Below are positions 1-12,200 of a stretch of 64,000 nucleotides of DNA, piece by piece. The notes under the pieces are model-generated. The model saw only the letters and a program-made list of their open reading frames with translations. It had not been told where the DNA came from and searched no databases. Origin of the DNA: Ophiosphaerella korrae (taxonomy: Eukaryota; Ascomycota; Dothideomycetes; Pleosporales; Phaeosphaeriaceae); NCBI GenBank assembly GCA_028456385.1, contig JALNQF010000191.1:18540-82539 (forward strand). Direction: 5' to 3'. The stretch's first letter is position 1; every line of letters begins with the position of its first letter. Made by a program: the position numbers and the translations under genes.

Positions 1-1
1 T

Positions 2-740
2 TCCTTCAGGCGATCAACCGAAAGCTTTCCTGAAGTTAAGGACTTCTCTAAGTTGGAGCACTTCCTTGAAATAGACGAGTTCGGAGAAATAGTAGATGAT
101 ACAGGGCATTGGGGCTATAAAGGCAAAAGTTTACCACTTTGCCTAATCTTCAAAATCACCGACTTTGCACGTCTGATGCCCTCTCCAGTGTAGTCCTCCG
201 AGGGCTGGAGCGGTACCGCCGCGTATTCGCCGCACATGGTAGAGTGCACTGATCCCTTCCTCCCTTCAGTAGATATATGGAGTCTGGGCACGACAATCTA
301 GAACTTTGCGCTCAACGTCGCCCCATATTAGTCACGGAAAAGCTTTATCAAAACCCGCAAGGAGGGCGGTGTATCTCTTCCCAAAGAGGAACGACAGTGG
401 ATGAACAAAAACTGGCAATGGTAAATTCCGACCATGTATCGTCCTCTGAATGCGAGCGCAGCAACGCTCTAGAAAAAATTGGCAAGTTAAATTACTCTAG
501 CTATACCACAAGCTGTTCAGTAACGAACTAAATGCCTGGTATAAGGCAATGTTTGATGAGGATGTCTCAACTCGTATCATGGCGAAACACTTGAGCCAGG
601 TCGTCGGCTCTATAATTGACAAGTTGTTACTAGAGAAACACAAGATTGATACGGACAGGCGGGAGGAGGAGAACAACATCAAGCAAGCAATTGGGCGAGA
701 ATCATATTCTAATCTGCTAAGAGGGCGACGGTTGTGGTGA
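2..740 (+). pseudogene. Relic of a serine/threonine protein kinase gene (left edge)
   Basis: Frame 2 is open from the left edge to a TAG at 191-193 and continues in the same frame to a second TAG at 299-301. Across the first stop it reads like the C-lobe of a protein kinase: KITDFA at about 158-175 (subdomain VII, normally DFG), GTAAYSP at 212-232 (subdomain VIII, before the APE position) and VDIWSLGTTI at 269-298 (subdomain IX). Further stops follow. A coding-looking stretch (549-740, rich in charged residues) may be the remains of the C-terminal part, but I cannot link it to the kinase. The gene begins outside the window. The DFA replacement and two stops argue for a pseudogene; an intron hiding the first stop is possible but no good splice pair is visible. 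Confidence 0.5.
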
Positions 741-1095
741 CGGTAAAGCGAGCTCGCAAATGATTAGGATATAGGTCATTTCCTCTGCTCTAGAGTAGAG
801 ATGGCACCATCAATACTCAAAGGAGCACCGGAGTGGTATCTGCCCTGGTCCACCCAGGGGAATTGGCCAGATAACCTGGGGGCTGGAGAGCTCTCGCAAC
901 AGAAACAGTATAGTATATTTATTAAGATGATTATTGTTCCTTGTTCTATATTGGATATTGGTAGCGACAGTGTAATCCACCACAGCAGGAACACTTATTT
1001 CCTGTTTTCCAACGTACAATTTCTTTTCTATGATGATATGGCTGCTGAGTACGGATCATAAGCTTTCACAAGCTTCAATTCCACTTTTCAAATAG
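741..1095. other. Intergenic
   Basis: I see no gene here. Overlapping short ORFs of 60-86 codons on both strands look like chance. The stretch lies downstream of the kinase relic and of the LysM gene, which ends at 1096 on the minus strand. Confidence 0.5.
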
Positions 1096-1696
1096 CTACT
1101 GAACACCAATGCAGGAGAAGTAGTACAGCAACACCCAGTTCGACTTGTTGTTCCAGGCCCTCCATTGCTCGTAAGTAACGCCGAGAGCAGAGTTGGCCAA
1201 GATGTCATTGAGACTTGGCTTTCCTGTCCCGTCTGTGTAGATGAACTTGTTGCAAGTGCTGATGATATTAGGAATGCGGGGAACGGGGTCTTGTTGAAGA
1301 GTGAAAATGTCGCCCGCCTTGAGAGGACCGGGATATGCGTAGGGCTGGAGGTTGATGCAAACTGGTGCGCCGGCGATCAGACCTCCACAGCTAGTACCAA
1401 TTTCACTAACGAGAATAGTTAGTAACTTGGCTATACAAACAAAGTAGGCATGGGGAACAAAACATACGGATTCCAGCGGTAGAGATCGGGAGCGGTAAAG
1501 TTCTGGAACTTATCCACAATCTTGACACAGGTGTCATTGGGCTCGACAGGGTAGGTTGCGGAGCCTAAGGTATTGAGTCAGTCGTTTTTCCTAATTCAAG
1601 TATGGTAGGTTTACATTGGGATGGTACAGCTACGGCGGCAGCAGAAGTAGCAGTCAAGAATGTGGCGGCGGTCGCCAGGATCGAGAAAGACACCAT
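1096..1696 (-). CDS. Secreted LysM-domain effector-like protein
   Basis: Three exons, 1696-1615, 1564-1468 and 1405-1096, encode 162 residues; both introns (50 and 62 bp) are GT-AG and the frame is kept. Residues 1-21 form a classic signal peptide with an Ala-rich end. Residues 31-80 form a LysM domain: YPVEPNDTC, then APDLYRWNP, then CGGLIAGAPVCINL, with cysteines at 28, 40, 66 and 76 and an N-glycosylation site at NFT. The C-terminal half has further cysteines and a LysM-like segment (SLNDILANSALGVTYEQW) that is too diverged to score as a second domain. LysM proteins of this type bind chitin or its oligomers; in plant pathogens they can mask fungal chitin from host receptors. That role is inference from the family. 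A TATAAAG at 1809-1803, about 110 bp upstream, fits a promoter. Confidence 0.85.
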
Positions 1697-3421
1697 GATG
1701 TTTAAGGAATTACTACTAGTAACGATTGAGTATGGGTAGATTAATGGACTGGAATGCTGAACAATGTAGTGGTGATGAATGACAATCGACTCCTAGGCAC
1801 AGCTTTATAGACTTCATAAAATTACCCATACCTAGAACCCGGGTTGAAATAGCCTATAATAGCCGGCCCCGAGCCGCGATAATTCTCAACGGCCTGGGCA
1901 TTGAAGAGTGGCCGTAGTAGTGCTGACTGACCGGTCAATCCTAGAGGCAACCAAAGCGAAATACAATATATTGATTACGCGTGATAAAGTTGCTGAATGG
2001 TCTAACATGTTGACTCTGTGCTGTTGGAAGATCAGAATTGCTACCGTGCCTTCACATTACCAACAGGAGGAGATGTGTTGGCAGCTCTAGTGGTGTAATA
2101 CGAGCGTGATCTGGTGGAAACATCTCACAGCCGCAACATCAGAGGTACTCAATTCAGACGCTTAAGTTGGTTGACCTAACGACCCCTGAGTTGTTTTCAT
2201 ATTATGATGACTCATTATTGAAGCTCAATAGAGTTTTGAGAGCGCGGATGCACCACACGCTCATTTCAAAGTTGAGCTGTTTAGGAGTGCCCCTGGCGTC
2301 AAACAAATAAACAAGAATGGCGGTGTAATTGTAGGCAAATTTAGCAAATCAAGCGGTTTTGAAAAATCACTAGCGTAAGGCTGAACAGTGTTGCTACAGG
2401 GGCTGGCCAGGGGTTAGTAGGCATCCATGCCTTAAAATCTCGGGTATTTTCATGGCCATTCCGCGCTTCTGCAGAAGGCCCCGATAAATAGACACTTGGC
2501 AGGTCGCCTAATACTACCTGGTGGCAGTGCAGTAATTCTAGCTTGCAACTGAGGGTGAGCCGCTCACTTGGATATCTTCAACAGTTATCGTATTTCCTAC
2601 AGTCCATTGCAAAGAGCATGGTCATCGCTACCCTTGCACCCGATTCCAAGATGAAAAAGCCAATGAAGCAAAAGGACAAGTATTTCTGGCATAGACGACG
2701 TGATAGATAACTCTGCCTGGGTGTGTGCTAATAGCTCTTCTTTCTACCTCGAGACTAATTTTAAACCCAGTTGTAGATGATAACAAGGAACGTTAATATA
2801 AGGTATATGTGGTGTTCGTGGATACAGGTGGATTTAGATATATATTACGATACCTGGGTTTCGATTTGGCATCTCTAGCATGCTCGAGAGACTCTCCAGG
2901 TACCTCGGATCTTGCTATGAGTACCTCGATGGCAATGGACTTCTACATAATCTGCTAAGTTTGGCGTATGACAAGAACTTGATCTGAATAATCACATGTC
3001 CTCTCGCATTTTCAGTCTTGAATCTAAAGTGGAGGTCCAACATAGACTAACGTAGATACTACATGGACAACTAAGCCGAGTAGTTCAATCAATCATCAAC
3101 TAAAGGACTAGTACCTCCTCTCACCTCTCAGCTTTTGCCAAGAGCTAGGCCCACTAGCACAAGTGCCAGCTGTGTAGCTACAACACAAAGAACTGGGGAA
3201 CAGAACAGAACCCCGGGCTTATGTAAGCTATCCTTTGAAAGGTGACCTTGGAGAAGTGGGGTAGGGTAGCACCTGCACCCAAACCTTACACGCCAATTAG
3301 CTCTTCTACCGCACTTCCGGCTTCAACTCACCCGGGCATCACTCGCATGCTACATGCACCTGCAATTCGGACCTGCCGGGCCCCGCGTAACGAGCATCTT
3401 TTTTTTAGCATCACGCCAGCA
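1697..3421. other. Intergenic, no gene recognised
   Basis: The first part is the upstream region of the LysM gene. The only other ORF that drew attention is a 30-codon Lys/Arg-rich ORF starting with ATG at 2618; it has no visible partner exons. ORFs at 1908-2090 have no recognisable content. Confidence 0.5.
1803..1809 (-). promoter_or_regulatory. Putative TATA box of the LysM gene
   Basis: TATAAAG read on the minus strand, 107 bp before the ATG at 1696. Position and sequence fit a fungal core promoter; nothing else supports it. Confidence 0.4.
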
Positions 3422-3901
3422 ATGCCAATGACCGCGTCAGAAGCTACTATTCACAAACCTCCCGCCAGGCCAGAAATCAACAGGCCCTCCGTTATCTTAT
3501 ACGGAGCCCTCCAACCCAATCCAACATGGCAAACCAAACTCACCTCATCCCTTTCAGATCTCCCCATCGATATTCTCGATCCGCGTCGCAATGACTGGGA
3601 TAGCAGTTGGGTCGAGGACATTTCGTTTCCAAAGTTCAAGGAGCAGGTTGAGTGGGAGATGGACTATGCGAAAGTGGTCGATGTTATTGTTTTCTACTTT
3701 GCGCCAGGTGCGCTGACACCAATTGCGCTCTTGGAACTAGGCATGTATGCTGGAACTGGCAAAGTGGTTGTGTGTTGTCCGCCTGGATTTTATAAGAGAG
3801 GAAATGTGCAAATGGTGTGCTTGAGGTACGGTATCGATCTGTTGGAGACACTGGAAGATCTGGCCGAAAATGTCCGGGGGAAGTTGATGGAGAAGTTGTA
3901 A
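3422..3901 (+). CDS. Nucleoside 2-deoxyribosyltransferase-like protein
   Basis: A single exon of 159 residues from the ATG at 3422. The frame is open further upstream, but 3422 is the ATG nearest the conserved part. After about 20 polar residues comes a compact alpha/beta domain: SVILYGALQPN (strand 1), a DPRRNDWD loop, FKEQVEWEMDYAKVVDVIVFY, ALTPIALLELGMYAG with the Glu expected to be catalytic, and KVVVCCPPGFYKRGN. This order matches the fungal branch of the nucleoside 2-deoxyribosyltransferase fold (Nuc_deoxyrib_tr_3). These enzymes swap or hydrolyse the base of deoxynucleosides; the substrate here is unknown. No signal peptide or membrane segment is seen. It lies just upstream of the HET gene on the same strand, but nothing suggests joint function. 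Confidence 0.7.
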   Translation: MPMTASEATIHKPPARPEINRPSVILYGALQPNPTWQTKLTSSLSDLPIDILDPRRNDWDSSWVEDISFPKFKEQVEWEMDYAKVVDVIVFYFAPGALTPIALLELGMYAGTGKVVVCCPPGFYKRGNVQMVCLRYGIDLLETLEDLAENVRGKLMEKL

Positions 3902-4082
3902 ATCTTATGCAATGTAGCGACAAGGCTCTGCTCGACAAGACTGAGGAATTAGTCTGTATTAGAGATGTTGTTTCTTACTTGATTCTCATCGTGCCAAGAA
4001 AGGTTAGTGTTTGTGTTGCATGCCTAAATCGTGCCTCAGGCGATCTGCCATGCCATTAGCCTTTTCAACAATAACACTACAG

Positions 4083-6023
4083 ATGGACGATGAACGGCAA
4101 CCGACAGCTCAGGAGATCCAGGCTTGGAGAAGTGCCTTTATTTCTAATGCAAAACCAGCCCGTTGGCCTACATTCCCTGAACTTGACCATGCTGGGGTAT
4201 GGACTGATTGGCGTTCGCATCCCGTTGTGCCGGATACCATCCCTTCTTCAATCCAACAACCAACGTTGATTCAAGGCTACCCAGGAGATGGCCAATCCAA
4301 GGCTTTATGGCAAGGTTTCCAGCATACTTCACTGCCCGTGGGGCATATACGGCTCTTGAAACTGCAAAATGCACATCTAGACACTGAGAGCAACACTTTA
4401 CGCGGACTCGAGCTCATCAACATTCCTTTACAATCGGCACCAGAATATGAAGCCTTGTCATACTGTTGGGGCGATATGCGCCTCTGCACCGGAGTCTTTA
4501 TCAGCCGTATTGATGATGGCACCAGAGCGTTTCGTGCAACAGAAGATTTGGCGACGTGCTTGTATAGCATTGTACAATCGAAAGATTTGGTGACCCCAGC
4601 GTACATTTGGATTGACCAGATTTGCATAAACCAGGAAGACACGAGTGAGCGTAACGCTCAAGTAAAGGCTATGGTGGATATATATCGCCGAGCATCGAGA
4701 GTCATTGTGTGGCTTGGGCAGGAGGCAGATCCCCGTTGGCAACGTGATCTTCCCTTCCTTCCAGGCATGTCAAAATTACTATCAATGACTGGATATAGCA
4801 GCGTATCACAACTCATCGCAAAAGTGTCGCTTTTTGGAAGAGCTTGGTTTCGTCGCTTGAGGGTTGTTCAGGAGGTTATTGTTGCGAAGGAAACATGCTG
4901 TCTTGTTGGCCAAGACCCGATACCATGGAAGGAGATGGAAGGCTTATACCAAAATCTTGACGCTTGGTATGGATATTCTTTACCTTTATATCCTGTTCCT
5001 CCCTTGTACATCGACATCATTGTTGCTGTTCAAAATGCCCACGCCGATATTGCCGACACAGGACGCATCAATATTGTGCTTTTACTAGCGAGCGCAAACC
5101 AGCTGGATTGTACGGAGCCGAGAGACAGAATATTTGGACTGTTAGGCTGTGTTGGAAATACATTTCCGACTGATTTCGTGGACTACGATAAGCCAATACA
5201 CGAGATTTATATGACTGCCACGAGGCTCATTACCGAAACAACCAAGAGCTTGAATATCATCAATCGCACCGCGCTTCGCTGTGACCGAATAAATCTAGAC
5301 GGTTTGCCAACCTGGTCTCCGCAGTGGGGAAACCGTCTGGGGGAGACAATCGATGACCGAGAAGCTAACGTTTGTTCAGCATCATGCAATCGCGCGCATG
5401 TGCCGACAATATCTAGTCGTTCAACAGAGCTCCAAGTCCATGGCAAGTCAATAGATATGATTGCTGCATTGATAACTGACCCTATCAATTTTGTGGTCGG
5501 GAGGCTAGATTCGCCTGAACATATCACTCTTCCTGAATTATGCCGCAAGGTTTGGCACCGCATGGGCCATGCATACCAAACGACTACCGAAGCGGCCTGC
5601 GAGAAAGACGCACCTTTCAAAGTCATTCAAAATATTGTTGATACCGTTCTTTTACATCATGGCTTGTCCACCTTTAGCAAAGAAGTGTCCCTGAAAGCCT
5701 GTGGGGAGATCGTCGAGGGCAAATCAGACACCTCCATTGGTGAAGGAAACGTTGAAGTTCAGTCCTTCCTAAAAATGTTGAGTCTCTTTTGGAGCTGCCG
5801 GTCATTCGCCATCTTACAAAGTGGCCGCACAGCGTCTGTTTACCAGTCTGTACAAGTAGGTGATGAGGTGGCCATCTTGCACGGTCTCAATGTACCATGT
5901 ATTCTTCGACAGGAAGGAACAGGACAATGGACGTTCCACGGCGAGGCTTTCTTGAAAGAAGCGATGCAGGGAGCGTGCGTAACATGGGAAGAACATGAAG
6001 CAGATACCTTCACACTGGTTTGA
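4083..6023 (+). CDS. HET-domain (heterokaryon incompatibility) protein
   Basis: Intronless, 646 residues from the ATG at 4083; in-frame ATGs at 4050 and 4020 would add 11 or 21 residues. The HET domain is clear: EALSYCWGD at about residues 123-131, YIWIDQICINQ at 174-184 followed by a charged stretch, VIVWLGQ at 207-213, then WFRRLRVVQE and, after the domain, RDRIFGLLG and the DYDKPIHEIY block usual in these proteins. The C-terminal end carries the common VQVGDEVAILHG...PCILR segment. HET proteins mediate non-self recognition and cell death after fusion of unlike hyphae. Pezizomycotina carry many such genes, so the allelic role of this one cannot be judged. No NACHT, repeat or other partner domain is present. 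Confidence 0.92.
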   Translation: MDDERQPTAQEIQAWRSAFISNAKPARWPTFPELDHAGVWTDWRSHPVVPDTIPSSIQQPTLIQGYPGDGQSKALWQGFQHTSLPVGHIRLLKLQNAHLDTESNTLRGLELINIPLQSAPEYEALSYCWGDMRLCTGVFISRIDDGTRAFRATEDLATCLYSIVQSKDLVTPAYIWIDQICINQEDTSERNAQVKAMVDIYRRASRVIVWLGQEADPRWQRDLPFLPGMSKLLSMTGYSSVSQLIAKVSLFGRAWFRRLRVVQEVIVAKETCCLVGQDPIPWKEMEGLYQNLDAWYGYSLPLYPVPPLYIDIIVAVQNAHADIADTGRINIVLLLASANQLDCTEPRDRIFGLLGCVGNTFPTDFVDYDKPIHEIYMTATRLITETTKSLNIINRTALRCDRINLDGLPTWSPQWGNRLGETIDDREANVCSASCNRAHVPTISSRSTELQVHGKSIDMIAALITDPINFVVGRLDSPEHITLPELCRKVWHRMGHAYQTTTEAACEKDAPFKVIQNIVDTVLLHHGLSTFSKEVSLKACGEIVEGKSDTSIGEGNVEVQSFLKMLSLFWSCRSFAILQSGRTASVYQSVQVGDEVAILHGLNVPCILRQEGTGQWTFHGEAFLKEAMQGACVTWEEHEADTFTLV

Positions 6024-7179
6024 CGAACATGCACTCCATGGAAAGTCTCTGCCACGATCAAAATCAATAGCCCCAGCTCAACTAAGACACATCGGTTTTC
6101 ATCACCTTGCCGATCTTGTACCTTGCGCATCATTTCAATGGTAAAAACACTTTCCTCTTTGTACTCTCACTGACTCTCATCAAGTACGTCGAGTTCCAGC
6201 AAGTCTTCCATCGCGAGCAAGTGAATTGAATAAACCATGTACTTACCTTACCGGCCTACCGCACCCGTGCCAACAACACCACACCACCTCACAACCCCAG
6301 TAGGCGAAAAGTATCCCATTGCTCTTGCTTAGGTACCTAGTATCAAATATCAAACATCGCCCACACCTACCTCCTTCGCAGCCAACGCACTGTACCAAGC
6401 ACATCCTAATAAGTAGTACATAACACACTGCCATCATAAGAAACGACCTTCAACTTACAATTTATTTCGTAATCAGCATGGCATCGTGTGCCACGGTACA
6501 AAATAATTAAATGTAACCTACCTAGACGACAACAAATAATCATCTGCACGAAGACATCCTAACACAAGAAATAACACGTCAGTAAATCCCCTTATCCATC
6601 AACATTCACCATCATCACTACAATCAACACCAAAAGCGAAAAGAAAAAAAAGATCAAAAAGTCAAAACAATATTATGAATCAACGACTTAACTTGTCTTA
6701 CTACTTCGTCCTACCACACTATATCACCAGCGTTTAACGTACAGATCCATGCACACTTGAGTTTCCGTTTCCCGCCATATCCAGGCGCCGTTGCCTGGAG
6801 TTCCTTTCCGTGGTCAAAATACGCTATGCTCCTTCCGTATCAAGAAAAGGTGTGATACACCAATCCAAAACTAAGCTCTGTTATGAGCTGTAGATTTCCT
6901 CCCCCGCCAAGCACCAACGCCGGAGTGAAAAAAAAAAAAATTGGGACAAAAGGGATAATAAATTGCTCCAAGAGGTATAATGAGCATATATGATGACATC
7001 TTTGGGGACTAGTTTGTGTCCACTAAGGGAAAACTTATATTGTTGGGGTCGGAGTTGGTAGAAGGAAAATATACACGGATGTGTAGAGTAATGTAAAAGG
7101 TGTTGCAAATACCGTAACCTTTTTGGGGTGTTTCTTCTGTGCCCTCTTTGGGGTCTTTGAGAGTTTTGGGTTTAGTGAG
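6024..7179. other. Intergenic (convergent 3' ends)
   Basis: Lies between the 3' ends of the HET gene (plus) and the cyclin gene (minus), and must hold both 3' UTRs. It is A-rich in places (13-A run near 6928-6940). No ORF with coding character. Confidence 0.5.
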
Positions 7180-9276
7180 TTAGAGAATACCTGCCCACAT
7201 GCCTGGGCCTTGTGTGCGGAAGCTTTGGGCGGCCTCAGTACCACAGCATGTTCGTTTCTTGCCAAAGTCTTTCTGGATGGGCAGACGAGAGAACTCGGGA
7301 ACGGTGTGCTTGGGAGATTGCAGTCCCTTTGGCTCATTGACTGAGGATCGCTTATCCGATGAAAGAACAAAGGACTGTGCCATTGAACGATCAGGTAGAA
7401 CGGTCTGACGACCTCGAAGGTCGAAAGCGGAGCGTGTGCCGTGAAGGAGGTGACGGACGTTTTGGTGTAGATCGACTGATGATCTACCACGCTTGCGGCT
7501 AGGCGCAGCCATTGCTGTAGGGCTATCGGACCTGAGGCATGTCGCATCGATGTCATCAATGTGAAAGCTCTCTAGATCAGGTGAGGACATGGGTTCACTC
7601 GGGGCATACTCGTACTGCTCCTTGCACTTCGCCAGGTACGGCAGTCTCGCATTGCGGCATGTCGCCAGTCGGGCAAGTTTTGCCTGACTTTGATTTGGCG
7701 CCCAGCCAACAGAAGAGACTGAAGAGATTGACGAAGCACGCGAAGAGCGCGAGTTGTCCGAGATCATGGACTCTGGAGATGAAGAGAGCGATGAGATTGA
7801 TGGTGCAAGAGATGGTCGACGGCTCGGGAAGTGATAGGCTTCCAGACCGTTCCTGATGCTTGGGTTGAATTGATCGACACAAGTGCGTGCAAGTGAGGAG
7901 CACTGTGCTTGCTGCATTGCCGAACACATTGATGGGCGGCGCGATCCAAATGCCATAGCACTCGCTGCAGGAGTGTTGCTGGTATAGGATTGCGGCGTCA
8001 AAGAAGGTGTAGGCAATGGTCCCAGGCGGGCCAGGGATGGTGTGGGTGGGAGCAGCTCAGGCTTTGGCTCCAAGAAACGAGGTACTTGATAACGAGAAGG
8101 AGTCGGCGTACTCTCCTGGGAAGTGCAACCTTCCGAAGAAGGATGGCGCAAAGGAGAGGAGCTGAGCTGGTGCCTCAGTTGGGGGCGAGCTGGAGTGACC
8201 GGTGTTTTAGGGGCTACCTCGATGACCTCCAACTCTGGCGTCAGCATAGGGATAACGTCTTTCCAAGTGTTGATCAAGCAAGCTCCTGGAGAGGATGGCG
8301 GGTTGTTGGGAGTGTGACGAAGCACAACCTCCTGCCACTTGTCCCAGATAGGCTCCGTGATATGAAGCTTCCAGTTGACAGCTTCAAGAAATGCCATCTC
8401 GTTGGTGTTGATCTCGCAGACCTTGAGGCCAGAAATCTTGCTCCATGCACGGGCAGAGTAATTGCGATCTTGCAAGTACTTTGAAGCAAGGATAAGCGCA
8501 GCAAGGAACATGCGACGACCGCACTGCAGAGCGCGAAGAGAGGCATCTTCAGGCTGGGACATGGTAAAGTCATGTTTGGGCAGGTGCGCCTTAATGAGGA
8601 TCAAGTAATACAAGGCAACCTGTAGGGTTGAGTAGCTAGTCCGAGACCGACGAAGCGTCTCCTGGATGAAAGTGCGGAGGGGAAGCACTCCACGTCCAGA
8701 AGCATTTTCGCAACGGCTCTTGGGTTCAGCGAGCTGCCAGATGACCTCGACCATCTGTGTAGCGGAATCTTAGGGGGGGGAATCAGCGGTGGAACCAGGG
8801 TCCATGGGAACGTTGTACTAACCGACGAGGCAGTCGACGAAGTTGCCTTTGCGTTCGCTCTGCCGTACCAACTGAGGAGGTCCTCGTTGGTTGATTGTTG
8901 TCGACGATCGTCGAGGATGCTGGCGCTGCTCAATGGGTGCCAGGAACTCTGTGCGCAAGGACGGCAACCTTTCCTGGCCAGTCTCGCGGCATGCCGAAGG
9001 CTGATACTGGGGAAAGGTGCTGACTCTTGTGATTGGCTGGAACACGGACAGGCTAAGAGGATCGACAGAAGTCGGCCCAGCATGCCTTGATCTCGTGTTG
9101 TGTTCCTCTGACTCCCATTGGGAGTGCTGAGATGTTGAGCTAGTGCTTGATGCCTGTGATGCAGCGTCTGAGAAGACTGAAGAGGTAGAAGAGGAAGCCG
9201 AAGAGGAAAGGGTAGCGGCGTATGGGTGAGTCTCCGGCAAGATGCCGAAGTTAGCAGGAAATATGTCAATGCTCAT
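7180..9276 (-). CDS. Pcl/Pho80-type cyclin
   Basis: Two exons, 9276-8823 and 8768-7180, split by a 54-bp GT-AG intron and joining in frame across a GAT codon; 680 residues. Residues 1-140 are low-complexity Ser/Thr/Gln-rich. A cyclin box spans roughly 144-265: GNFVDCLV, LRTFIQETLRRSRTSYSTLQ, ALYYLILIKAHLP, RRMFLAALILASKYLQD, YSARAWSKISGL, and FLEAVNWKLHI. This is the pattern of Pcl cyclins, which partner the Pho85-type CDK to control nutrient responses and morphogenesis in yeasts. The long Ser/Pro-rich tail has several Ser/Thr-Pro sites, possible CDK targets. Which Pcl subfamily it belongs to cannot be settled by eye. Its upstream region is unusually long and gene-free. Confidence 0.82.
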
Positions 9277-12200
9277 GATGAAAATAGGGTGAAGGTAAAG
9301 GAGATTCCAAAGGAAATGGAGACGATAAGAAGTGAGTGGAGAGGTGGATGTGGCTTAGTGTCACGTCTCGAAGTGCTGACCGTTAGGTAGACCAGAAGAT
9401 GTGGCGCAGAGCGTGATAGTTATATGAGGTGGTCGTGGTGTGACCGAGATGTTAACCGATAGACAAACCGTAAGATTGTGACCCTTGGCTTCGGTGGTAT
9501 GACGTTGCAAAAAACTGCTTTTCTTGACTACTAGCCGTATCTAGATTGCGATGTGCAGCACTTGGATCGCGTTACCTGACCGTGGTAGATCTGGTGGTGT
9601 GATCAAAGTGGTGGATGCGATCTGGATAGGTAGAATAGGGCAGATTTCGAGGTTGAGAGTATACGTATGAAGTTTGAGGGGTTGACGGGGTTTGCAGGTG
9701 ATAGTTGCTCGAACAAGTAGATGGTCGAAGAGCTGTCAAGTGCGAACTAGAGAGAGGACACCTCCAGTCACCGTCAACTGCAGAATCACCGAAACAAGGT
9801 CGTGGGAGAGACCGACCGCAAAACACTCGTGAGGTTACAGCAGGTGGATAGCCCGGGCTATCGCAAAAGCTGGAAGATCGGAGGGGATGCGGGGGGTCTA
9901 GCAGACGAAGCCTCTAGCGAAGGCCTTGTTTCCGGAAGTAGTGGTGAATTCTGAGCGACGAATGACTGGAGTAGCAGTGTAGGCCGAGATCAGCATTGTG
10001 AGGCAGCGAGAAGAAGTACTAAGTGTTCTAGTGCGGTGAGGACCTGCGAGCGGTATCACCCAGCCGGAGCAGCTTGGTACGTGGGGTGGAGGGGAGAGTG
10101 TTGGTTTGTCGCGTTTGTTTGGGTGGGTGGTTGGACGTATGGTTGGGTGTGTGATTGGGTGGTTATTAGTGGTGGTTGATGTACATGCGATGTTGCGAGG
10201 TTTGCGGATGGGAGGTCTGACGTGTTGGGCAAGTGGCGGTCGGCAAGTCGGCAGACAAGAGGTGAGGCCAAAGCGGAAGGTGCGAGCAGCGCGAGAGAAG
10301 AGGAGCGAGGAGCGTTAAAGAGACGGGCTCGCAGTCAGATGGATGGATGGCTGGGAGTGCGATGAGTCTTTGGGGCGGGTAGGCGGCAGCGTGGCGGCGA
10401 CAAAGGTCGTTGCTGGGCTGCTGTTACCTGGACAAAGACGCGACAGGTGTGTGTGTGTGGGTGTGTGAGTAGAAGCGTGGTTGCGACAGACAGCAGGTGG
10501 ACGTGTAGGCAGTGATAATCACCTAGATCAGGCCCCAGGGCGCGCTGTAAGGTATCGTGGAGTCCATTGCTGCTGTGCTTGATGATGGGGGACGGGCTGG
10601 GCGGACATGGCGATTAATAGGCAGAGGGAGGCAGTAGCCTACAGCCCCCGGCCAGCCCAGTCACGTCCAGTCACAGTCATCGAACAAGAACGGGCGACGC
10701 AGGGGCCATGTTGCCTCTTGCCACACCCCTCGCAAAAGACTCATCTGCCTAGCTTGTTGCTTTGCCGTGACAGTCACACGGCAATGCCTGGCAGCAGAGA
10801 TACGCAGCCCGCGCAGCCCAGCGAACTTGGGGGCGTGCTGCTAGGCGCCTGGCACTCTGTTCTGTTGGTGTCGAGTTCGCCGGCAGCCATATCACGGTGC
10901 TGGTGCTCGTTCTGAGCGTAAGACGCAACAAGGCCGCACAGCCAGCCCGCCTTTGCTTCGTGCCCTCTCTATCGGCAACCGGCCCTCATGCAAGGCTGTC
11001 CCAGTCGGCCGCCGTTCTGTAATCGCTGCGACACACACGGCGTCGCCTTTGCCCGCCGCGTCCCTCTGTCTCCCCCTTTGCTCTGCCTGGCGTCGCTCTG
11101 CCTGCTCGGCCTCTTCCTCCTCGCCCTTGCTCGTCCTCGCTCCATGCTGTGCTGGCTGTTCCTTCAGCTGAGGGCTCAGGTGCTCTGCTCTGTCATGGGG
11201 ATCCCGCCAGTGTGGGTGCCCAGAATGCACTCCTCCCAATAGCCGCCCTGCCATTGGTGCGCCCCCGCCCCTCTAGCCCAAACCAGCCATTTTGCTCGCC
11301 TCACCGCATCGCTAGCGCTTCCCAATCTCCCCCAATACTCCCCATCGAGCCTTATTAAGGGCCAAACCCCTCGATCGCAGTTTTGGCCCGCGTTTGCGCC
11401 ATTGTCAGCCGCGACACGGCTTCATTTACATTACTCGGCTGCCCGTCTCCTCCACTTTACGCGCTGTATTGCAAGTTATTGCTTTCCCCTGGACATGATG
11501 CAAATGGCGCCTGCGCTCGTTCGAGCCAGCTCACCACCACTTTCGCACACAGCCGCACCCGTCCTCTCCCTGCGTGCGACCGCAGCAACCACTAATTCCT
11601 AAACAAGTGCCTCTCCGTGTCTCGCCCCGTGCAACTGCACTCTGCAGCTGCTGAGCCTTGAAGTGCTTCCGAAAATTCTCCATCCATGTTTGCGGCCAGA
11701 GTTTGCCGTCAGTGCGCTTCCAGAAGTGCCACGCATCATCCAGCTGACGACTCACCATCATGTGCAGCCCTCCCTTTGGGCCCGGATGCCGACTTGTTCC
11801 GGCTGCTCAGGGGCTTGGCCAGGGCTGAGTCACTGCCATGTGCTCCCTAGCACGCCACCTTCCATCGCCAATTCTGCTCAGCCGGGACGTTGTCTGTCAC
11901 AGCCAAAAGACTCGACAACTTGCTTCGCCGCTGGCTCCAAAACATGTTGCAAATCTTGCCTCGCCTTCGTCTTCTACCTACCACCAAGTCTGCTGATACC
12001 GCGATGGCCCCGCGCGTAATCAGACGTGAAGCTAAGTTGAAACAGCGGCTAATCATCTTCATCATCACCATATTTCAGGATCAGTGACTCACCCCCTCTC
12101 GAGCACAAGATTGGGCCTGCCAACGAGGCTACCACAAGTCCCTGTTCCCAACAAGGCAGCAGACGGACAGTAATGGCTTGCAGCGGTTCATGCGCGCCAC

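Noticed and set aside
7035..8573. Several ORFs of 100-175 codons on both strands inside the cyclin gene
   Set aside because: They lie in other frames of the intact cyclin exon and are shadows.
10892..11254. 120-codon minus ORF rich in Arg, Ala, Glu and Gln
   Set aside because: Composition follows the local base bias; opposite-strand ORFs of similar length exist at the same place.
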